Part shown: positions 46,835 to 58,684 of the stretch, one piece after another
Layout of the letters: every line of letters starts with the position of its first letter
Numbering within the stretch: the stretch's first letter is position 1
DNA from: Inia geoffrensis
Lineage: Eukaryota; Chordata; Mammalia; Artiodactyla; Iniidae
Direction: 5' to 3'
NCBI GenBank assembly: GCA_036417435.1
Contig: CM070916.1
Span: 20,902,052-20,966,051 of the forward strand
DNA length: 64,000 bases
The notes under the pieces: generated by a model
Seen by the model: the letters and a program-made list of their open reading frames with translations, nothing else
Database searches by the model: none
Told to the model about the DNA's origin: nothing
Translations under genes and position numbers: made by a program

Positions 46835-49055
46835 CTACAAAAATATGTCACCATGGAACTTGAAAATGGTGAAGTATGAAGAAATTCTTTCTTCCTGACC
46901 CAGTTGTGTCAGCACAAATAAGTCCACATGTAGGTCAGGTATTTTGTCTAATGCAATACAAGGCCATTTCCTAAATTAGTTATATATTAAAGAATTCACT
47001 TTGCTCACACATATTTTCATAAAAACTTCATGTGGACTCCTTTCATTCATTTCATGCTTCTGTAAATCCTCTTCACTATACATGCAAGTAATATTTGCTA
47101 TGTCACTTGGTCCCTTTTTAGTCACTGTACTTATCACCAGTGGAAAAATGAGAATAATAAATTAACATTAACCTATCATTAATTTATGACTAGTCAACCA
47201 AACGGAAAGATTGAAGGTGTTAACAATGGTGATAGGAAAGTAAAATTATAGAAAATGACCAATGGTATTGGTCAGCTCTAGAAGCATCTATGACCAGTAA
47301 TGGTCTTATTCTAGTTCTGTGAGGCAGGCTGCAGGTTTCTGGGGAAAGCATGAGAATGGCACCCAGATTTATGGATTTCGTTTCTAAGTTTAACACTGGT
47401 TTTCACTACGACCTTGAATGAGACATTTACTGTGTATTTGTTGATTTTAGAATCTGAAAGAAAGATCACTGCTTACTAGTATGTCAAATGAGCATTATAA
47501 AATGGGTTTTTTACGAGTTGTCCTGGAAAATACTAAAATGCACATAGCCAACAGGAGTCCTTTCCAAAACTGCATTTATTATATCACTAAATTATACCTA
47601 CAAAACGCTTTACACTGTACAGAAACAAACGTCAACATAGCAATGCCTGAACTTTTCACAACAACTAAAATCACAGCACAGAACTAAAACCCATGTAGAA
47701 TCAGTATGGTGGCTTCAATTTCCATGTTCAGTCCACTCTTTTAGTCCTTTTTTCTTATTTCTTTCCTAGTCGTCATCCTAATCCAGCAAAACGAATGTTC
47801 ATATATTTATCTGAGGCACATCCAAACTTGTTCATACCCTACTTTAGGGAGTGGACAAAAAGGAGGAACAAGGCACATGCTCTATACTTCGGGGGGGCAC
47901 AAAGCACAAAAAATATTATTCCTTAGTACCTCTAAGATCACAGGGTAACATCTAATGGTCCTGTGTACACTTAAAGCTGAGATGAATATGACAATAATGA
48001 TTTCACACCGTGGACAAGCCAATAGATGCACTTCGTCGGTTTCCCTGGGAGCCCTTGAAGCCTTCTCTACAAGCCAATTGACTTCATAATGGCTAAAAAA
48101 GGATCCCAGCAATTATAAATGGGAAACAAGTATTAATTGACTTAGCTCTACACTTACCTGTTCCTGCTTTGCTGCCCCACTTGCCCAATCACTCAGATTA
48201 GATGCTTAAAGAAGTGCATGGATGTAAATGGACATCACAGATGTCAAATTTGGTGTGTTTCATTCTTCAACCCTTCACCTCTTTAAAACTTAATGAAAAA
48301 AAATAATAATAATAACTGCAGGACTCTGACCGCAAGGCACTTTGATCTATAGTGATTTACTTAGCAACAATTCAGCTTCATTTGTATGACACTAAAAGCA
48401 GTCATCCCATAAGGCTTTCTTAATCAACTAGCCCAGAAGCTTTCAATAAAGAGATTAACTATGGAATTTTAAAAGGGCATGCTGGTCAGTCCATTCTTAT
48501 AAATTCCACATGAACCAGTCTTGCACACTATGGTGAACTTTTCTTTACCTCACTGAAGAATTCTCTTACATCCTCAGATCTCAGCCAACATACCAGATAA
48601 ATGCCTACTAAGGCTTTTTATTTTTTAAGATATCTTGTACCACAACATCAACCTTAAAACCATACACAATGTGGCAACATTCAATAAAACGCAGGCTTAT
48701 CATAAACGTTATCCAAAAGGGTTCAATGTCTAAAAGACCAAAGGAACTTCATCATAAGCTAGTTTTACCAATAAAATGGCCCTACTGAATGCATTATAGA
48801 TTTAGTGTTTTTCAAAGTGCCAGTGAATTACTTTGCCTTTCTTATGGAGGTTATGTGACTATATTACAAAACGTATTTATCTTACTCATTTTAAGGTGGG
48901 GGGAGTGTGTGTATGCAGTTTTAAAAATTCTAATTTTTATCATTCACACTTTTAATGTGTTTGGTATTAGTTTTTTAAAATTATTTAACATGTAGGGTAG
49001 GCTCAGTTCCTCTGCTATAATAAACAATGAAATATAGGACAAGGGAGCAATATAA
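46835..49055. other. Mostly unique AT-rich sequence
   Basis: No feature could be supported. Frames of 60-80 codons at 47481-47687 and 47882-48112 have no domain. An (AAT)n run lies near 48299-48316. Confidence 0.4.
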
Positions 49056-49059
49056 CGAC

Positions 49060-49320
49060 ACCAGCAATCATAACAGAAATAATAACTGCATGACCACAGT
49101 AACAAGTATACAGTATGTGCCAGAACTTGCTCACTTCTTCACATGCATTACTTCACTGAATCCACTCAACAACCCTATGATATGGTTTTCCCTTCAATTT
49201 GCAGATGAGGACTTTAAGACCCAAAGAGACTAAAGAGCAGATCCAAGGTTATACACGGAGTAAGGGGGCAAAAAAGGATCTGGGATCCAAGTCTGACTCG
49301 AGACTCAAGGCTCTGAAAAG
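49060..49320 (-). repeat. MIR SINE, inverted
   Basis: The plus-strand order acagtatgtgccagaacttg, cttcacatgcattacttcac, caacaaccctatgatatggt, cagatgaggactttaagacc and ccaaggttatacacggagta is the inverted MIR, well preserved along most of its length. Confidence 0.85.
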
Positions 49321-49456
49321 CAATGGCCCCCAAGCGTTTGGATCACATAGCCTATCAGTAAAACCATCTTCATGTAAAATCGATTGCACGCAATTTTATA
49401 AATTATGCTCCCATTGTACTATGCCAATGTATCATGTATATTTAAAAATAGGAATA

Positions 49457-49674
49457 GGGCTTCCCTGGTGGCACAGTGGTTGAGAGTTCGCCTGCCAATG
49501 CAGGAGACACGGGTTCGTGCCCCGGTCCGGGAAGACCCCACATGCCGTGGAGTGGCTGGGCCCATGAGCCATGGCCGCTGAGCCTGCGCGTCCGGAGCCT
49601 GTGCTCCGCAACGGGAGAGGCCACAACAGTGAGAGGCCCGCGTACCGCAGAAAACAACAACAACAAAAAACAAA
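49457..49674 (+). mobile_element. CHR-2-type SINE
   Basis: The complete head, B box (ggttcgtgccccggtccggg) and body are present, with a tail of CAA/A repeats. Perfect direct repeat aaaaataggaata (49444-49456 and 49675-49687) is the target-site duplication. Confidence 0.95.
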
Positions 49675-49689
49675 AAAAATAGGAATAAA

Positions 49690-50165
49690 GAGGCATACTA
49701 TCAAAATAAATATAATGGGATAACATATGTGTCCCTCAAGGGGGTGTGTACACTCCACTTTAAAGATATTACCTCTATATAAAACAAGTAAGGGTCTATA
49801 TAACTTCTCCCAAATTTCTAGAAAATAGGCTTTTATGATAAGTGCAATAAATCTGTTAATCGTTAATACTCAGAAAGTAAAGGTGGCAATTTGCTAGTAA
49901 TTTTGAGTGATGCTGTTAGGCACTTGGCTCATTCAGCTCAAAGCCAGTGGTGGCAACCAGAAGAGCAATGAGGTGAAAACACCACACAAAAGGCTCAGGG
50001 ATTGTCAGCCTTCTACAGTCCCAGCAATTACTGGATTAAATGCTCCCATTCAAGAGTGGGACTAGGAAGTGGGAACGTAGACAGAAATGGATGTGGGGCA
50101 AAAGCTGAATAAAGAATAAGCCACAATATGGATCAAGGCAACAAGGTTATGAAGGAAGTAATGGA
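49690..50165. other. Unique sequence
   Basis: Nothing recognised. Confidence 0.4.
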
Positions 50166-50186
50166 GCTCAAAAAAGATGTAACCTG

Positions 50187-50422
50187 GGCTTCCCTGGTGG
50201 CGCAGTGGTTGAGCGTCTGCCTGCTGATGCAGGGGACACGGATTTGTGCCCCGGTCCGGGAAGATCCCACATGCCGCGGAGCGGCTGGGCCCGTGAGCCA
50301 TGGTCGCTGAGCCTGCGCATGCGGAGCCTGTGCTCCGCAGCGGGAGAGGCCACGACAGTGAGAGGCCCGCATACCGCAAAAAAAAAAAAACCAAAAAAAC
50401 AAAAAAATCAAACAAGCAAACA
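50187..50422 (+). mobile_element. CHR-2-type SINE
   Basis: The full element has an A-rich tail containing CA interruptions. Perfect 17-bp direct repeat aaaaaagatgtaacctg (50170-50186 and 50423-50439) is the target-site duplication. A 168-codon plus-strand frame running through its end and tail (50300-50806) is an artefact of reading through the SINE and A-run. Confidence 0.96.
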
Positions 50423-50439
50423 AAAAAAGATGTAACCTG

Positions 50440-50935
50440 CTTTACTGATGAAACCAGAGACCTGGAAAATAGGGGCTGTCAGGCTAATCTTAGATTAACT
50501 GGAGGTATTCAAGGGAGGGAAGGAAGAAAACAACACCTGGCAGGTTTTGGAGAATTCGAAGGGAAACAATTTAATCCAAGAGAAAGCTTGCCCTGGAATG
50601 TAATGTGTCCATTGGGCCCTCTAATGGCATCCCTGCTGAAGATATACCTGTCCTGCCCCTGGCCCAGCCCACTCTGCAGGATATTCCCCTCTTTGAGTTT
50701 ATTTTCCACTCAGAAACCGAAGAGGCTGGGCCACTTTGAACACAGAAGAACAACAAAGGTTAAAGGTTCGAAGGGCCTTGCTGGCAGCCTGATCCCTTCC
50801 AGGTAGGGAACTGGGAACTAGAAAAGCATGCCTCTGGCTGCATTATTTCAAAACTTTGCCTTGAAATGATTTCTTTTGCTGTTGCTTATAGTTAGACGGT
50901 AATTAGACACTGAAAATTCAATTAAAGTCATCAAA
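50440..50935. other. Unique sequence, no feature
   Basis: Moderately GC-rich for the window, with overlapping frames on both strands and no family resemblance. Confidence 0.4.
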
Positions 50936-50939
50936 TTCT

Positions 50940-51345
50940 AATTTGCAACATCCTATGTGTAAGGCACTATGCTGGCACTAGAAAGCATTTGAAGAGTATG
51001 CAGGGAGGGAGCAATAAAACTCTCAAGAGGTCCAGCTAGGACAAGAGGGAAGAGGTACAATATCAAAAAAGAGGAACAAATTATTGGGAGATCAAAGGAT
51101 GGCACATTAGGCAGGCATTTGAAATGAGTATAATTTGTGACAGGCGGGGACTATGGGGGTGAAAAGGCAATTTCAAACAGAAGGAACTCAAGGAATAGAG
51201 ATGCAAAGGGTGGAAACAGGGTTGTTGAGGAAATGTCAGTCAAGTTCAGCTGGCACTGAGAGACCTTCTGGGAGATTAAAGGATGATAGTTCCACAGGAG
51301 GTCTTGGGAAGTCATTATGAAGGTCTTGAATGCTGAGCTGAGTAG
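50940..51345 (-). repeat. L2 LINE 3' region, inverted
   Basis: The plus strand reads tgtaaggcactatgctggca (inverted L2 tip), gcaggcatttgaaatgagta, then caaacagaaggaactcaagg, gcaaagggtggaaacagggt and gaaggtcttgaatgctgagc. This is the inverted L2 order from 3' tip inward. It is diverged but recognisable over about 400 bases. Confidence 0.7.
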
Positions 51346-51349
51346 TCTG

Positions 51350-52305
51350 GGGGAAATGGAGACAGAATCTTTGAGTTATAAAAAAGTCACGACGCAAAAG
51401 GGGAAAAATGCAAGAAAGAAGTGTGTTGGTTTTTGCAATCTTCCGAGTACATTAGCAACAGACAGGTATCCTAGTCCTAGAATAACTGTCATTACATTGG
51501 TACTAATTAACAATGTTACTGGTGAGTATCTGGGGCACCCTAAACCAATTATGAAGCACTGGGCCTCTGCAGTAAGAAATTCCAATGCTCACGGACGCAA
51601 TGGTCTCTGGCCAGGAGCCGAACAGATGGGACCCTCTGCAAGTACAAGGAACGCATGGGAGGGAGCCAACCTAAGTGAATGTATTAAACTTGATCCACGT
51701 GCCCTGTCTCCTTGAGTATGCCAGCCAGATTATTCTGAGTTATATATATGAACTGTCTTATCTTTGTAAAACCTTGCATGGTTTTGGAACACTAGGCAAA
51801 TTTATACGTGTACAGGTCGATGCTAGCCAGTGGTAGAGAAGAGCTGTCATTATTTCTCAGAACTAAGGAACAAAAAGGTATCAGATATATTCATATTTCT
51901 AATGAATTAAGTAACAGTAAGGGAGAGCTGTGAAAGGGAAAAATCCAACGTGCATCACTGACTGACTGGTTGTCGACATTATTTCTTTACACATACGCAG
52001 GAGAAGGCTGCTAAGATTTAGGACTGGGAATGGGGTAAGACATTTTTAAGACTTCCACAGCATGTATCTCCAAGTTGCCTTCCTGCATGGTTGTACCTCA
52101 AAATGGGAATATCAATTCATGAACCCAAAAATCCATTTACATAACTGATAATCGTAGGAACAGGATTTAGTGGGATTTTTCCTTAAGTACCTGCCATCAC
52201 ATGGTAAGTGCCATTCTTATTTCTTCCTTTCCTGCTGCAACATCCCCCATCCCGTCCTGCAGTAACACCCTGTCAGTGCTAACTTTCAATACCCACCTCC
52301 AATCC
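51350..52305. other. Unique sequence
   Basis: A 132-codon plus-strand frame at 51317-51715 overlaps the L2 end and shows no domain, so it is treated as chance. Nothing else recognised. Confidence 0.4.
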
Positions 52306-52309
52306 ATCC

Positions 52310-53210
52310 ACTTCTCTTCTTGACTATCATCAACTATGCTAAACTAAGCCACCATCATTTCTCTCCTAGTTTACTTTCAGCACCTTTTATGGGTCTCACA
52401 TCTTACCCTTGCGTCCCTAGAATCCACTGTCCACCCACCACCGGAAATCCACTTTAAAATGTGTCAAAGTCCTCATCATGGCCCAGAAGGATTTCAATGA
52501 TGAGGCCTGTAGGCCTCCAACCTCATCCAAACATCCACACTGCCATTCTTCCCCTACAGCCCACCGAACTTTCTATTCCTTGAGGGCACCAAGCTCTCTC
52601 CCACCTCAGGACCTTTGCTTTCCTTCCTTCCACTGAAATGATGGGCACTTTCTCACCCCTCAGCTCTCAGCTCATTGTACCACCTCCTCGCTGTTGTTCT
52701 TTTGCACATCACTCCGTATATTTCCTTCAGTTATCACCGTCAGAAGTTACCTTATGGGCTTCTCTGGTGGCGCAGTGGTTGAGAGTCCACCTGCCGATGC
52801 AGGGACGGGGGTTTGTGCCCCGGTCCAGGAAGATCCCACATGCCGCGAGCGGCTGGGCCCCTGAGCCATGGCCGCTGAGCCTGCGCGTCCGGAGCCTGTG
52901 CTCCGCAACGGGAGAGGCGGCTGGGCCCCTGAGCCATGGCCGCTGAGCATGCGCGTCCGGAGCCTGTGCTCCGCAACGGGAGAGGCCGCAGCAGTGAGAG
53001 GCCTGCGTACCGCAAAAAAAAAAAGAAAAAACTTACCTTATCTGTCTTATTTATTTGTTTAATTGTAAATTGTCTTTCCTCAAGTAGAATATAAGGCCCA
53101 AAGAAGTAGGGGTTTTGTCCTCAATTTTATATGTCAAGAACCTTGATAAATGCTCAACATATATAATAATTCAAATAAATATTTGTTCTTGAATGAACTA
53201 TTATTAACTA
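52310..53210 (+). repeat. L2 LINE 3' region, interrupted
   Basis: Sense L2: tcctcatcatggcccagaag, ctcccacctcaggacctttg, ctcagctctcagctcattgt, then, beyond a CHR-2 insertion, atttatttgtttaattgtaa, gaatataaggcccaaagaag and ttcaaataaatatttgttct. The two halves fit together once the SINE at 52756-53032 is left out. Confidence 0.75.
52756..53032 (+). mobile_element. CHR-2-type SINE with internal 68-bp duplication
   Basis: The head, B box and A-tail are those of CHR-2. The body carries a direct tandem duplication of 68 bp (52850-52917 and 52918-52985), covering ggctgggcccctgagccatg to ctccgcaacgggagagg, with a single difference (cctgcg versus catgcg). Direct repeat ttaccttat (52747-52755 and 53033-53041) is the target-site duplication, so the insertion is otherwise normal. 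Confidence 0.95.
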
Positions 53211-53366
53211 AAGCACACAACACATTTACCCAATAAACATTTTGAGTTAAGTGCCTAATGCTAATTTTCCAACAGATACTTCAATTCACTTATTCTTTTG
53301 GATTAATACTCCTTTTACAAGCAATTTTTTAAAACTCCTAACTTCATACTGAGAAAAGGCAAGTCA

Positions 53367-53373
<7 letters not shown>

Positions 53374-53416
<43 letters not shown>
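53374..53416. repeat. (TA)n microsatellite
   Basis: About 21 uninterrupted TA units. The tract can form cruciform or slipped structures. Confidence 0.98.
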
Positions 53417-53418
<2 letters not shown>

Positions 53419-53659
53419 TTGTATTTGACTAAAACATCATTGCTTTGAGTGTGCAGGACAGTCTGATAGTCATTTTAAGCCCAGGAAAAAATCAGAAGTA
53501 ACTGAAACAAACAAACTAACAATACGAACAACAAAGATAAACTTGCAAAGCCTTTTTACTGAGCATTATGCAAAAGTGACCACTCTCCCAAGCTCTGAAA
53601 GTTAATCCAACTCTGACTGCCAATTCAATTGCCAGTTTCCAACCCCAGGGTGAGGAGTG

Positions 53660-54095
53660 AGGGTTTATTCGTTCAACAATTATTTATTAAGTCACTACTG
53701 TGTACAAAGCAACGTGCATGGACGTTGGGACACAATAAAAAATAAGGTCAGATCCTGCCTGCCTGGAGCTTCTGGTCTGTTCAGGAGAAAGAGAAAAATG
53801 AGTATACAATTAGAGGTCCATGTCTGCCAGGGTCATCATGAGGATAAAATGAGAAAACACATAAACACCTATTAAGCACCGGGTACACCAGAAAGTGGTA
53901 AATGTGTGTGGGTGATGGTGGCGTTTCGTTTTGGAATATGGTGTCCGTTTCCACGTGCAGAAGATAAAGAGATGGAGAACCACAATCATGAGAGACTTTC
54001 AAAGTATGGAAAATAGAAAACAGTGGCATGATCCAGTGTGCATCAGAATAATCAGTAGGGATATTAAGATGACTCCAGATATTTGAAAGACTATT
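53660..54095 (-). repeat. L2 LINE 3' region, inverted
   Basis: The plus strand starts ttattcgttcaacaattatt and tactgtgtacaaagcaacgt (inverted L2 tip), then gatcctgcctgcctggagct. Weaker resemblance continues at cagtggcatgatccagtgtg and gatgactccagatatttg, in inverted L2 order. Confidence 0.65.
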
Positions 54096-54245
54096 TTGTA
54101 TCAGTAGAAAAGGAATAGATTCATTCTGTGTCATTTTAAAACTCAGAAGTCGGAACTAGTGAATGTGTGATTCCCAAAGGGTAATGGGCTATTTCCAAAA
54201 GAGAGTGAATAAACTGTTCCCCACTGGAAAAGTTCAAGACTAAAG

Positions 54246-54625
54246 CAGTGGTTCTCAGTTCTGATAAAGTAAAACTCTTTGAAATCTCCTGGGGAACTTA
54301 AACTATAAAATAACACCAACTCTTGAGCTTCCCTGGTGGCGCAGTGGTTGAGAGTCCGCCTGCCGATGCAGGGGACACGGGTTCGTGCCCCGGTCCGGGA
54401 AGATCCCACATGCCGCGGAGCGGCTGGGCCCCTGAGCCATGGCCGCTGAGCCTGCGCGTCCGGAGCCTGTGCTCCGCAACGGGAGAGGCCGCAGCAGTGA
54501 GAGGCCTGCGTACCAAAAAAAAATAATAAAATAAAATAAAATAACACCAACTCTAGATCACTAAGTCACCCAATTGCTCTCTCCCTGCCCTCCCAATGCC
54601 ACCTTCACACCAATTTGAGAACCAA
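54246..54625 (+). repeat. MER5A-like element split by a SINE
   Basis: gcagtggttctcag (54246) is the MER5A terminal repeat, and its complement appears as tttgagaaccaa near 54616. Interior text between is diverged. A CHR-2 (54324-54537) with target-site duplication sits inside, so the MER5A is the older element. Confidence 0.65.
54324..54537 (+). mobile_element. CHR-2-type SINE
   Basis: Complete head and body with an (AAATA)n-type tail. Perfect 17-bp direct repeat aaaataacaccaactct (54307-54323 and 54538-54554) is the target-site duplication. Confidence 0.96.
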
Positions 54626-54629
54626 TGAG

Positions 54630-55865
54630 GGGAGCAGGGTTCTCCTCTACCACTGAAGTAGAAGAGACCTACAGTTAATCTCATGCTTCAAAAAATATAT
54701 TGGTATAGTAAAATATTGAATGATATCTAATCCCTAATGGGGAATGTAAGATGCATTAAATTCTAACATGCTTATAAAATTCAGAGAGGTAATCATTCAT
54801 GGACAGCCACTAATGATGGTGATTAAGGAAGATGACTTTAGTTCAAACAAGCAAATGATTAAGCTTGAGAATACAAAATGTTAAAGGGCCCTAATTAATA
54901 AAGTAGCAAATTTTTCTTCTCAGCCTACTTTCTAGAACATAAATATGTGAATCATCCTTCCAGGATGGAGATGAATGACCTTCTTGTTCTAAAATTCAGC
55001 TAGGGCAGAAGTCACTGCCTGGAAACCAAAGTGGGATCCCAAAGGTCTCCTGGAAACGTGTCAGAGATCCATGTAAGAAGCCTTAATGAGGGCACTAATC
55101 AGAAAAGGAAGTTGAGAAGCCGATTAGGATGGAGAGGAAATCCAAACTTCCTGATTTCCTGGTCTGGTTTCCAATCATAAATTTCAGTTCCATACATACC
55201 TTATTGAAGAAATTATTATTGTTGTATATTTATCTTTAAAATCTACCTTTCCATTCTTTCTCTAGACCCATTCAGTCATCAGCTACTGGTGAATTATAAT
55301 GCCCATATTCAACTAACTCGGGTAATAACTTTGCAGTCGAAGTCACTCTTTTTGTTACTTGCTGATTTATATTTACAGAATAAGAAAAGGAAAAGAAAGC
55401 AAGAATCCCAATTCTTAAAATCAATCCCTTCCTCAAAATATTGTAAAATATTAATGTTCAAGATAGCAAAAGACGAACAAACAAAAAGAACCTTTAGTGA
55501 GTCCTTTCCAAAGGGGTGCCCTACAGTTATTAAGGGCAGCAACCAAAATTCAATTCTGTTGTAAATGTAGCACCATCTGAGGTTGCAGATTGCAGTAATG
55601 CTTTGGGAGATGAAAGATCCATGATAAAGAGGAGGAAACTGGAACCCAGAAAAGTCCACCCTTCCTCTCCAACTGTTCTCCATTTTCAGCCTTAGAAAAT
55701 GTGACCAGAAGGGTAAAAAGTCTGTAATCCTAAACTACATTTAGAGAAGAAATCTGTTCTCTTTGTTAACTGTAAAAAAGCATCTCCATCGGACAGGCAG
55801 GCATTCAGTATGTGTGCTCCCTTTCAATGCCAAGAGTGTCTTTGATGTCATTTCAATCGACTTAA
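54630..55865. other. Unique sequence
   Basis: Overlapping chance frames on both strands at 55289-55683. No feature supported. Confidence 0.4.
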
Positions 55866-55867
55866 TG

Positions 55868-56115
55868 CATTAATTTTGGTTAAGTGCACAAACTTTGGAA
55901 CCAGAATATCTGGGTTCCAACAGAGGTTCTTCCATGCCCTGTCTATGGCCTCAGACACACTGTTTAATCTCTGTACCTTAGGGGTTTTCTTAATCTGTGA
56001 AACGAGCACAATGACACCTAATGAATAGGTTTGTTATAAAAGGTAAACAAATACACGTAAGTAAAGCACTCAGAAGTGTCTGGCACAGAACAAGCACAAT
56101 GCTTGTGCTAATTAG
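55868..56115 (+). repeat. MIR SINE, nearly complete
   Basis: The order tttggttaagtgcacaaact, ttggaaccagaatatctggg, ctgtttaatctctgtacctt, cttaatctgtgaaacgagca, gaataggtttgttataaaag, gtaaagcactcagaagtgtc and tggcacagaacaagcaca spans most of MIR in sense orientation. Confidence 0.88.
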
Positions 56116-56119
56116 TAAT

Positions 56120-57940
56120 CACAACAGTGGAACTGGTAAACTAGTACAAAGCAGCTGTATCATCTTGAACCCTGGGCCACATATGGGCATCTCACTTTTT
56201 TAAAAGTCTTCATGGAGTTATTCTTAGCTTGTACCTTAGTCTGTATGATAAATTCATGTCTAATATTATGCGCTGAAAATCAAACTAAACAAACTCAATG
56301 ACGTCACAGCAGGTATCTTTATCCCTTTCACTTCTGGGAGAAAGCGAATTGTTAAGAATCAGCACAAGTCCCCAGCTTTTAATGTCAGAATTTTGCCATT
56401 AATGGTCAATGGAACAGGACAGTGATTATACTTCACGCCCAATGGGATAACTCCAGAGACCACACTGTGTGTTGAACAAACACCAACTGATGTGTGTTTG
56501 GACATCATTAAAATAAAAGTGACCATGTTAAATACAGCAGAAATCTTTGCATTGAAGGAGCTTTGACAGCGACTGTCAGCTTGAACATTTTACGGCACCA
56601 GCGCAGCTTGTTAAGAGGCAATGAAAGACAGCGCTATTAAGCTCAGGATGGTCCTGAAATGGTTTCATACAGCCCGTACTCATTTTCCCTACCACCAAGT
56701 GAGGATGCCCGTTGAAAAAGGCCATCATGTACAGGAGGTCTCCACAACTCTTTGTTATTGATTGTAATGAGGAAGACATTCTATTGCCGCCTGGTGTTAC
56801 AGTCTACCTAGTTACCTACACAGCTGTTTTGATTAATACATGGACTCACATTAAAAAAGGACTTGTACAGCACTTTTCCCCAACAAAGATTCCTTTATAA
56901 ATTCCAAATAAAATGGAGCTTCCTACAAATAGAGAAAGGATTACACTGAATTCCATTGTTTAGAATTCAAAAGTCAACCTTGAAGGTAGGGATGGATGAA
57001 ACCGTCCGACCTTTCTGGAGTTAATGGGGCATCATTTTCATCAATAATTAATCGTCTTAATTGTAGCTCTATCAATTTTGGGTGCTAAGTAAAACTGTGA
57101 ACTGCTAGAAGGCATTCAAATCTGGGGGAACAAATATTGCTCTGGTAAAGACTGTAAGAGATGTCCTATAAGGAGAAGACAAAGAGAAACAGCTACACTT
57201 GGAGGGAAAGTGACATCAGTATAATAATGTGGAGTGTCAAAAATGTCTTGTGCAATGATCCTTCCAATGCACTGGTTTTATACAACGTTTCTGCCAATAG
57301 TAGCAACATAAGCCAAACCTTTCCTGACAAAATTCCATACGGTACCAAACAAAGAGCAGGTTTGATTTTATGAGCTGATCACATTTTATCCCTTGAACTG
57401 AGCCACTTTCTCTTACGAGGGGAAATGACTCTAGCACAATTAGTTTTTGAGAGATAACTACAAAATCTTATTTTTAGAGGAAGATTTAAATCTTTTTCAT
57501 CATCAATTAGCATTAAGCAAGCACACGTTGAGTGCAAGCCTCTGTATTATGTGTCCTATGCCTAGTCTTAGGAGAATAATAATTCATCTACCTTTTCATA
57601 ATACAGTTGCAAAGCAGTCTAGACGATTTGTCTAGGGGTAAGTAATCAGAAGAATGCAAGGAAGAAAAAATGTATACACACGATAGAGAATGCCAGGCTT
57701 ATTCTAGGGCATAGGTCATAAACTCGAACGCCCACGGGGACTGGGAAGGTAGGGAAATACAGATTAGCTGGGTATAATACTAGACAGAGGCAGGAAGCCT
57801 CCCAAGGACTCACTGCAGTTGGTAAGCCCCAACAAAGGCTTCCACATTATAACTGAATAACAATTAAGAAAAAAGTCAGAGGACCTATTTGGCCTATGGT
57901 CCCACCATCTCTACTACCACCACCCCTGCCGTACAGAGGC
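56120..57940. other. Long repeat-poor stretch
   Basis: No repeat family is recognised over about 1.8 kb, which stands out in this window. No exon signal is supported either. Candidate for conserved non-coding elements (see findings). Confidence 0.4.
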
Positions 57941-57944
57941 AGGA

Positions 57945-58150
57945 ATACTGACTCTGAGTTCAGGAAACCTGATTTTGATGCTCACCTCTACTGGAAACCA
58001 GTGACGCCATCTTGAGGAAGTTACCTCACCTTTCTAGGTTTCACTTTCCTCCTCTTCAAAATGAGGATAACAACTAATGCTTGGCCGTGATAATGTCATT
58101 GGAAGGCCCAAAAGAAATGCTGTGGATGAAAGAACTTGGAACACTTGAAG
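57945..58150 (+). repeat. MIR SINE
   Basis: gactctgagttcaggaaacc, ttgaggaagttacctcacct, ttctaggtttcactttcctc and ttcaaaatgaggataacaac follow the MIR core in sense orientation. Confidence 0.8.
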
Positions 58151-58154
58151 AGAT

Positions 58155-58675
58155 CTCAACAATGTGATGGACATTATTCTGATAATAAGCCAGAGAATTA
58201 CGTATAGTTAGCATCAGCTAAGTAGGAAATCTTGTATTTGCTATTTATTGCACTGTACAATATGACGGGGTATCTGTCCTGCACGTGACACACACTTTAG
58301 AAGAAGTAATTGCATACACAGCTAATTATTACTAGCTGAAGAAACATCTGCCTTCTACATAATTAGCCACACCACTGGCATGGAGAATGTGGACGATGAT
58401 CGATTTGATGAGTGTCTCTCAAGATGGATCAATAGCTGGAAGAAACATTCGTCCTGTAAAGAGAGAAGGCTCTACCGCTAATTGCCCATTTAATTTTGGT
58501 CACTCTATTTACTTTATCTGGGGGGAGGGGGGTCAAATAACATTAAAGTAAAATGGAACTTTTGAAGGTGAATAACTGAAAATATTAAGAGAAGCATGAC
58601 TGATTTTAAGGGTTGGGATAAGTTTTTTTGTTCAAGTCTTTTATGAAAAAAATCCATTGGAAGACATTAAAAAAA
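58155..58675. other. Unique sequence
   Basis: No repeat recognised. TAATTA-like motifs cluster at 58320-58375 and 58480-58500. A short G-run lies at 58520-58532. Confidence 0.35.
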
Positions 58676-58684
58676 CCTAAATCA

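Noticed and set aside
50300..50806. 168-codon plus-strand ORF
   Set aside because: It starts inside a CHR-2, reads its A-tail as poly-lysine and continues into unique sequence without any domain.
51317..51715. 132-codon plus-strand ORF
   Set aside because: It begins in an inverted L2 fragment, has no family resemblance and no exon context. Chance frame.
54143..54550. 135-codon minus-strand ORF and the many similar 'GLSLLWPLPLRSTGSG' or 'PLTVVASPVAEHRLRTRRLS' frames
   Set aside because: These recurring frames are the antisense translation of CHR-2 SINEs in the different phases. They repeat because the SINE repeats, not because of a protein family.
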